DNA of 9,756 bases, taken from JAXDBV01 sp034678415. Lineage in GTDB: Bacteria > Bacteroidota > Bacteroidia > Bacteroidales > VadinHA17. A program made the translations under genes and the position numbers. The notes under the pieces were generated by a model. The model ran no database searches. It was not told where the DNA came from and was given only the letters and a program-made list of their open reading frames with translations. Positions within the stretch are counted from its first letter, which is position 1. Each line of letters starts with the position of its first letter. The stretch spans positions 1 to 9,756 of the forward strand of contig JAXDBV010000365.1 of NCBI GenBank assembly GCA_034678415.1, in the 5' to 3' direction. Shown here in pieces: positions 5,606 to 9,756 of this stretch.

Positions 5606-6418
5606 TTATCCGAAGGCCACGTCGAGCAGCATCATGGTGGCAAATCCGCCCATGGCGCCGATGGTCGAGAGGTCGGTCTCCTCGCCGGTCTGCGACTCGG
5701 GAATCAGTTCCTCCACCACAACAAATATCATGGCACCTGCCGCGAACGACAGGGCATAGGGGAGGAGCGGTGTTACCAGCAGCACGGCCAGGGCGCCCAG
5801 CACACCTGCAACAGGTTCAACCACCCCCGACAGTTGCCCGTAGAAAAACGATTTTATCCTGCTGAACCCTTCGCGTCTCAAAGGGATGGATACTGCCGCA
5901 CCTTCAGGGAAGTTCTGGAGGCCGATGCCCAGCGCCAGTGCCATAGCCCCGGCAAGGATGCCCATGTCAGGATTGGATGCCAGCGCTCCGAAGGCCACAC
6001 CGACTGCCAACCCTTCAGGGATGTTATGAAGGGTGATGGCGAAGATGAGCAGCACACTCCTCTGCCATGAGGTTTTGATGCCTTCGGCTTTATCCATCGA
6101 TAATCCCATATGCAGGTGGGGAAGGATCCTGTCGACCAAGTACAGAAAAGCGCCACCCGATAAAAAACCGATCACTGCGGGTACCCATGGATTGGTATTG
6201 TTCTCTTCCGCCATCTCAATAGCCGGCTTCAGCAGCGACCAAAAACTGGCGGCAATCATAACCCCCGCGGCAAAGCCCAGCATCGAATTCAGTACTTTCT
6301 TGTTGATGGACCGGAAGAAAAAAACCATGGATGCACCCAGTGCCGTTACACCCCATGTAAACAACGTTGCCAGCAAGGCAAGCAGGATGGGATTTAGTCC
6401 TATTAAAGTCTCATACAT
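5606..6418 (-). CDS. ZIP-family divalent metal transporter (GufA/ZupT-like)
   Basis: A 270-residue inner-membrane protein with about eight hydrophobic segments and the ZIP signatures: HNIPEG (131-136) in helix IV and GLQNFPEGAA (166-175) in helix V, which form the binuclear metal site, plus GQLSGVVEP (194-202) in helix VI. A short HLH (101-103) in the variable loop before helix IV fits the metal-binding loop of this family. The length and the spacing of the motifs fit the GufA branch rather than eukaryotic ZIPs. Zinc uptake is the usual role, but iron, manganese or cobalt transport cannot be excluded. The ATG at 6416-6418 gives a complete first helix. A box with one mismatch, TAATTTTT (6430-6437, minus), lies just upstream. 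It is convergent with mntP. Confidence 0.92.
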   Translation of the reverse strand: MYETLIGLNPILLALLATLFTWGVTALGASMVFFFRSINKKVLNSMLGFAAGVMIAASFWSLLKPAIEMAEENNTNPWVPAVIGFLSGGAFLYLVDRILPHLHMGLSMDKAEGIKTSWQRSVLLIFAITLHNIPEGLAVGVAFGALASNPDMGILAGAMALALGIGLQNFPEGAAVSIPLRREGFSRIKSFFYGQLSGVVEPVAGVLGALAVLLVTPLLPYALSFAAGAMIFVVVEELIPESQTGEETDLSTIGAMGGFATMMLLDVAFG

Positions 6419-6703
6419 AGTAACTTGTTAAAAATTAAGGTGATATATAACAATTATCATACTTCAGTTATTTCTCATCACATCCTTTCATTACCGGTGA
6501 TAGTGGCTGTATACCTAAATCTAACCAATTTCTGCACTGAATGTTTACTTGAACCGGATGTGTAACCGGTAAAATCCACCCGGGAATGAACACAACAAAT
6601 ACACTTCAGCAGGGGTTTCATCCGGGATGATGTTACAGCAGTGTGGACCCATTGGATCAGGTGTATGCCGGTTGGGAAAGGTGATGTTCTGTACCCCTTC
6701 CTG
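6419..6703. other. Intergenic region between ndk and the ZIP gene
   Basis: These 285 bases hold no supported gene. They contain TCATCC-G-GGATGA (6618-6630), a 13-base inverted repeat, and ACCGG/CCGGT arms around 8 bases near 6555-6572. The first 60 bases (6419-6480) are AT-rich and probably carry the ZIP promoter on the minus strand. A minus-strand open frame (6478-6789) overlapping ndk has atypical, Arg/Ser-rich composition and is judged spurious. Confidence 0.5.
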
Positions 6704-7129
6704 CTACCACTGAAACCTGTCTTTCTTTGAGAAGAAAAAATCGGCTTCCGCCGCGGCATTCTCATCGCTGTCTGAGCCATGGACAGCATTTGCCTGGACC
6801 GAGACGGCGAACAGTTTCCTGATAGTTCCTTCCTCGGCCCTGGCAGGATCGGTATGCCCTATCAGCCGGCGGAAATCCTCCACAGCATTCTCCTTCTGCA
6901 GTATCATAGCAATGATCGGCCCCGAGCTCATGAACTCAACCAGATCGTTGAAGAAGGGCTTGCTGCGGTGAACCGCGTAGAACGCTTCGGCATCCTGCAC
7001 CGAGAGCATGGTCGACCGTATTGCCTGTATCCTGAAACCGGCCTGGCAGATCATGGTAAGAATCGAACCGACATGATTCTGCCTGTATGCACTGGGCTTG
7101 ATCAATGCAAAGGTGATTTTTCCGCTCAT
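6704..7129 (-). CDS. ndk: Nucleoside diphosphate kinase
   Basis: NDK transfers the gamma-phosphate of ATP to other nucleoside diphosphates through a phosphohistidine, balancing nucleotide pools in the cytoplasm. The 141-residue product has normal length, the N-terminal TFALIKPSA (6-14) with Lys11, the FYAVHRSKPFF segment (50-60), FMSSGPI (66-72), and the catalytic signature NAVHGSDSDENA (114-125) with the phosphorylated His117. The position after KP is Ser where Asp or Asn is usual. The start ATG has AAGGA on the minus strand (7134-7138) 4 bases upstream, a good ribosome binding site. A near-match promoter box, TATATTCG (7150-7157, minus, one mismatch), lies upstream. It is divergent from nrnA. 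The extra C-terminal KKDRFQW is a small extension. Confidence 0.96.
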   Translation of the reverse strand: MSGKITFALIKPSAYRQNHVGSILTMICQAGFRIQAIRSTMLSVQDAEAFYAVHRSKPFFNDLVEFMSSGPIIAMILQKENAVEDFRRLIGHTDPARAEEGTIRKLFAVSVQANAVHGSDSDENAAAEADFFFSKKDRFQW

Positions 7130-7196
7130 GTATTCCTTGTTTTACCATTCGAATATAAAAAAATTACATGCTGCCCCGGCCTGCAGGAATAATTTT

Positions 7197-7204
7197 TATC
7201 TTTG
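7197..7204 (+). promoter_or_regulatory. Bacteroidota -7 promoter box for nrnA and the FKBP genes
   Basis: TATCTTTG matches TANNTTTG exactly and ends 28 bases before the proposed TTG start of nrnA. No TTTG is visible at the -33 position. The box lies downstream of the ATG at 7098, so it argues against that upstream ATG as the nrnA start. Confidence 0.5.
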
Positions 7205-7232
7205 CCATTCGTTTATTCACAATAACAAACCA

Positions 7233-8264
7233 TTGAAAAACAGGAACAAGGAGATAATTGAAAGGATTTGGACCGCCGTGTCCCGTCCGGCAAGAATACT
7301 CGTGATCACACACATCAATCCCGATGGCGATGCGATAGGATCAGCCCTTGGATTGTACCTTTTCCTGAAAAAGTGTGGCCATGATGCCGGTGTTATAACC
7401 CCGAACGATTTCCCCCGCTTCCTGAAATGGTTGCCCGCACAGGAAGATATTATACAATATGATAAAGATCCTGCTAAAGCGTCATCGCTCATAAAAGAGG
7501 CTGGAATTATTTTCAACGTTGATTTTAATGATCCTCACCGTCTTGGTAAAGCTGAAAAATCGGTGATGGCATCCGGGGCTTTAAAAATCCTCATCGACCA
7601 TCATCCTGAACCCTCCGGGTTTAATGATATCGTGCTGATGGATCCGGAGGTGAGCTCAACGGCCGAACTGATCTGCAACCTGATCGACAGAATGAACAAG
7701 GCAGACATGCTGGATAAGAATATTGCCCTATGCCTCTTTACTGGTATCATGACCGATACAGGATGTTTCAGCTACAACTCCTCCCGCCCGGAAACCTACC
7801 AGACCGTTGCCCGGTTGCTGTCATTCGGAATTGATAAAGATATTGCCTATTACAGGGTATACGATACCTTTTCTGTAAACCGTATGAGACTGCTGGGATA
7901 CGGACTCAACAACAAACTGGAGGTTTTTGATGGGTATCATACGGCCATCATAACGCTCAGCAGGGATGAACAGGAAAAGTATCAGTTTGACATTGGCGAT
8001 TCCGAGGGTTTCGTGAATTACCCGCTGTCCATCAAAGGAATAAACTTCTCCGTACTGTTCCTTGAAAAGAAAGGATTTACCAAATTATCGTTCCGATCCA
8101 GGGGACCTTTCAAGGTTAACATCCTTGCCAGCCGATTCTTCAACGGAGGAGGGCATGATAACGCTGCCGGAGGAGAATATGCCGGTACATTGAACGATGC
8201 GGTGGCCAAATTCAGAACCATACTCCCTGGTTTTAAGAAAGATCTGGATTATGAAATGGCTTAG
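7233..8264 (+). CDS. nrnA: DHH/DHHA1 phosphoesterase, NrnA-like oligoribonuclease/pAp phosphatase
   Basis: NrnA-type enzymes degrade short RNA oligonucleotides and, in many species, dephosphorylate 3'-phosphoadenosine 5'-phosphate; they act in the cytoplasm with manganese. From the TTG the protein has 343 residues, close to family length. DHH-domain motifs are THINPDGDAIGS (26-37), NVDFNDPHRLG (95-105), LIDHHPEP (120-127) and TGIMTDTGCFSYN (170-182); the DHHA1 end has GGGHDNAAGG (305-314). The frame also opens at an ATG at 7098, but those extra 45 residues overlap ndk antisense, include the promoter box at 7197-7204, and are not family-like. TTG at 7233-7235 is the only conventional start in the right place. 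The last 14 bases overlap the next gene, implying translational coupling. Confidence 0.9.
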   Translation: MKNRNKEIIERIWTAVSRPARILVITHINPDGDAIGSALGLYLFLKKCGHDAGVITPNDFPRFLKWLPAQEDIIQYDKDPAKASSLIKEAGIIFNVDFNDPHRLGKAEKSVMASGALKILIDHHPEPSGFNDIVLMDPEVSSTAELICNLIDRMNKADMLDKNIALCLFTGIMTDTGCFSYNSSRPETYQTVARLLSFGIDKDIAYYRVYDTFSVNRMRLLGYGLNNKLEVFDGYHTAIITLSRDEQEKYQFDIGDSEGFVNYPLSIKGINFSVLFLEKKGFTKLSFRSRGPFKVNILASRFFNGGGHDNAAGGEYAGTLNDAVAKFRTILPGFKKDLDYEMA

Positions 8265-8790
8265 ACATATACCTTTTCTTCTGGTACTATTGGCACAGTT
8301 TTTGTTCTTTTGCTGCATCAGACCTGCCTATCCACCTGAACAGGATACCGGCGATGCCCGGAGAAAGAAAATGATGGAACAGGTGAATAAGGTGCTGCTG
8401 CAGAAGGACGAAGAGGTGATTGAGAACTATGTGAAACGAATGGGATGGGACATGAAGAAAACCGGATCGGGGTTGTGGTATATGGTCTATGAAAAAGGAA
8501 GCGGCACCATCGCAAGCACCGGTATGAAAGCAACCTTTTCCTACAGAGTCAGTCTTCTTGACGGTACCGTTTGCTATTCCTCCGATGAGACAGGCCCCGG
8601 ATCATTTATTATCGGACAGGGAGGTGTGGAACCCGGCCTGGAAGAAGGAATTCTTCTTCTGAGGGCAGGTGACAAAGCCCGTTTTATCTTTCCGCCGCAT
8701 CTGGCACATGGCCTCCTGGGTGACCAGCAGAGAATACCTGCAAGGGCAACCATCCTGTACGAACTGGAACTGACAGAAGTATCAAAATAA
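8251..8790 (+). CDS. gldI: GldI-like FKBP-type peptidyl-prolyl isomerase lipoprotein
   Basis: A 179-residue envelope protein: a hydrophobic signal (1-20), two cysteines at 21-22 that could be lipidated although FLFFCC is a poor lipobox, a charged linker with SGLWYMVYEKGSG (73-85), and an FKBP domain (about 94-177). The ATG at 8251 is chosen over one at 8197 because it begins the signal peptide. It overlaps nrnA by 14 bases. The CYSSDETG segment (109-115 region) and length recall GldI, the gliding-associated isomerase of Bacteroidota, judged from memory, so the symbol is tentative. Several FKBP pocket positions differ from consensus: the usual Phe-Asp is Cys-Tyr (108-109), the pocket Trp is Leu130, and the LAYG tyrosine is His153. 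Isomerase activity may thus be weak. Presence does not prove gliding. Confidence 0.75.
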   Translation: MKWLRHIPFLLVLLAQFLFFCCIRPAYPPEQDTGDARRKKMMEQVNKVLLQKDEEVIENYVKRMGWDMKKTGSGLWYMVYEKGSGTIASTGMKATFSYRVSLLDGTVCYSSDETGPGSFIIGQGGVEPGLEEGILLLRAGDKARFIFPPHLAHGLLGDQQRIPARATILYELELTEVSK

Positions 8791-8811
8791 TGGTTATTTA
8801 AGTTTAGTATC

Positions 8812-9345
8812 ATGAAAACAAATCACATCTTTTTCACAACATTGTTGGCTTTGCTTATCGCGCTCCCTTCATGCCTCGATAATGACAACGACTATGATGA
8901 TTATGAGAAACGGCTGCAGGAAGAGCTGGATAGCCTGGAAGCATACATGCTGAAATATTACCCCTTGCTGGAACCCACAGAATCAGGATTGTATTACCTC
9001 GATATGGAAACAGGGACGGGAGATAGCGTTAAAGTCTATAATTACGTGACAATCAACTATGTAGGATACCTCCTAGATAGCACCATGTTCGATACCAATG
9101 TTGATACCATGGCCATCAAAGGCGGTATATACGATGAAGACCGTACCTATGAACCCTACAGATTTATGCTGGGATCTCCCTACGTCCTCTCAGGTGTTCA
9201 GCAAGGTGTAAGCTATATGAAGGAGGGTGGAAAGGCAAGAGTGGTTTTCCCTTCATACCTTGGTTATGGTACATCAACCGTCGGAATCATCCTCCCGTAT
9301 TCATCGCTTATTTTTGATATCCACCTGATACTGGTGGAAGAATAG
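8812..9345 (+). CDS. FKBP-like peptidyl-prolyl isomerase lipoprotein
   Basis: A 177-residue lipoprotein with signal peptide (1-20) and lipobox LPSC (18-21, Cys21), followed by an acidic stretch LDNDNDYDDY (22-31) that resembles the export signals of surface lipoproteins in Bacteroidota. A helical linker (31-55) leads to the same SGLYYL element seen in the upstream gene, then a C-terminal FKBP-like domain with TINYVGYLLDSTMFD (about 80-94), GVSYMKEGGKARVVFP and LGYG, ending LIFDIHLILVEE. It keeps the Phe-Asp and LGYG tyrosine lost in the upstream paralogue but lacks the pocket tryptophan, and has an inserted loop after FDT. It starts 21 bases after the GldI-like gene and is probably cotranscribed. 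Role: folding of periplasmic or surface proteins; clients unknown. Confidence 0.85.
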   Translation: MKTNHIFFTTLLALLIALPSCLDNDNDYDDYEKRLQEELDSLEAYMLKYYPLLEPTESGLYYLDMETGTGDSVKVYNYVTINYVGYLLDSTMFDTNVDTMAIKGGIYDEDRTYEPYRFMLGSPYVLSGVQQGVSYMKEGGKARVVFPSYLGYGTSTVGIILPYSSLIFDIHLILVEE

Positions 9346-9402
9346 CAAGCCATTCAATTAGTGCCGGACGTATCGGCTGCGCAACAGGAAATGTCATGTT
9401 GA

Positions 9403-9420
9403 GTCCCTGCATTGAGGGAC
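9403..9420 (+). terminator. Hairpin after the FKBP lipoprotein gene
   Basis: GTCCCT and AGGGAC pair perfectly around GCATTG, 57 bases after the stop. No T run follows directly; TTTTT comes only at 9443-9447. It lies in the 111-base gap between convergent genes and could be a weak or bidirectional terminator. Confidence 0.35.
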
Positions 9421-9456
9421 GCGGCACGACACACCCGTTGCCTTTTTATGAGTTCT

Positions 9457-9756
9457 TCACCTTAACGGTTCGTAATACTTGAAGGGACTCAGCCGTGCAT
9501 CCTCCACTGCCTTACGGTAGGTTTTCCACTCATTATCGAAAAATGCATTGATGCCACGGATGGCTTTCTCTACCTTTACCGAAACCTGTTTCAGTATCAG
9601 CATCTGTGTGGCACTGACCGGTTCCCAGTAATTCATCACTGAACGAAGCCGGTACAGGTCGGAAGTTATCAGATCCGGATTTCTGTATAATCCCTTGACG
9701 GTTCTGTCAGCTTCAAGGTTCTTTGTCAGGGCTTTCAGTGAATCAGTTGTGATCCT
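9457..9756 (-). CDS. C-terminal end of an unidentified protein, cut by the window edge
   Basis: The minus-strand frame is open from base 9756 to the stop at 9457, about 99 codons, and has no internal start that must be used. The visible part is charged and mainly helix-forming, with few cysteines or glycines, and contains EPVSATQMLILKQ, then RGINAFFDNEWKTYRKAVED and a final SPFKYYEPLR. A closing motif of this type (aromatic-rich FF..EW..., then L-S-F-Y-P-L) recalls the tails of VPS10/sortilin-like repeat proteins annotated as glycosyl hydrolases in Bacteroidota, but this is only an impression. The gene converges on the FKBP genes. I cannot assign a function. Confidence 0.6.
   Translation of the reverse strand, partial: RITTDSLKALTKNLEADRTVKGLYRNPDLITSDLYRLRSVMNYWEPVSATQMLILKQVSVKVEKAIRGINAFFDNEWKTYRKAVEDARLSPFKYYEPLR

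Noticed and set aside
5573..6070. Plus-strand open frame opposite the ZIP gene
   Set aside because: Antisense shadow; the ZIP motifs HNIPEG and NFPEG are intact on the minus strand.
6478..6789. Minus-strand open frame of 103 codons next to ndk
   Set aside because: It overlaps the 3' end of ndk in another frame, and its Arg/Ser-rich sequence shows no recognisable motif.
7098..7232. N-terminal extension of nrnA from the ATG at 7098
   Set aside because: It overlaps ndk antisense, contains the promoter box at 7197-7204, and does not look like the start of a DHH phosphoesterase.
8197..8250. Upstream ATG for the GldI-like lipoprotein
   Set aside because: It lies inside nrnA and would bury the signal peptide; the ATG at 8251 begins directly with a proper signal sequence.
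8799..8806. TAAGTTTA as an internal promoter box before the second FKBP gene
   Set aside because: It has one mismatch to TANNTTTG and would leave a leader of almost no bases; cotranscription with the upstream gene is simpler.

Overview
The window looks like a chromosomal segment from a Bacteroidota bacterium, probably an anaerobe or facultative anaerobe of the Bacteroidia. Three points support this. Copies of the Bacteroidota-type -7 promoter box (TANNTTTG) sit upstream of hypA, mntP and nrnA. Most genes lack a clear Shine-Dalgarno sequence. A nucleoside diphosphate kinase / DHH phosphoesterase / GldI-like lipoprotein isomerase neighbourhood is present, which I associate with this phylum from memory. 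The exact taxon cannot be read from the sequence.

Bases 1-3503 hold a [NiFe]-hydrogenase maturation locus split into two divergent arms. On the minus strand are hypC, hypD and hypE, with hypE cut by the left edge; these assemble and deliver the Fe(CN)2CO group. On the plus strand are hypA and hypB, which insert nickel. The two arms share a 97-base intergenic region. HypB has both a CxxCGC N-terminus and a stretch with 25 histidines, so it is likely also a nickel store. An 18-base perfect palindrome lies between hypA and hypB. hypF and the hydrogenase structural genes are not in the window.

Bases 3504-6703 hold a zinc-independent medium-chain reductase (+), the manganese exporter MntP (+) and, convergent to it, a ZIP-family metal transporter (-). 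Together with the hyp genes this gives a run of nickel, manganese and zinc (or related divalent metal) functions. The best promoter in the window (TTTG-N19-TATTTTTG) lies so close to mntP that a manganese riboswitch would not fit in the leader.

Bases 6704-9345 hold ndk (-) divergent from a plus-strand run of nrnA (DHH/DHHA1 phosphoesterase, best started at a TTG), a GldI-like FKBP lipoprotein overlapping it by 14 bases, and a second FKBP-like lipoprotein. The two isomerases differ in how well they keep the FKBP active-site residues. From 9457 to the right edge is the C-terminal end of an unidentified minus-strand gene.

The content is mostly recognisable housekeeping and metal-handling genes. 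I see no mobile element, CRISPR array, RNA gene or convincing new multigene system. The items worth a second look are regulatory sites and features of individual proteins.
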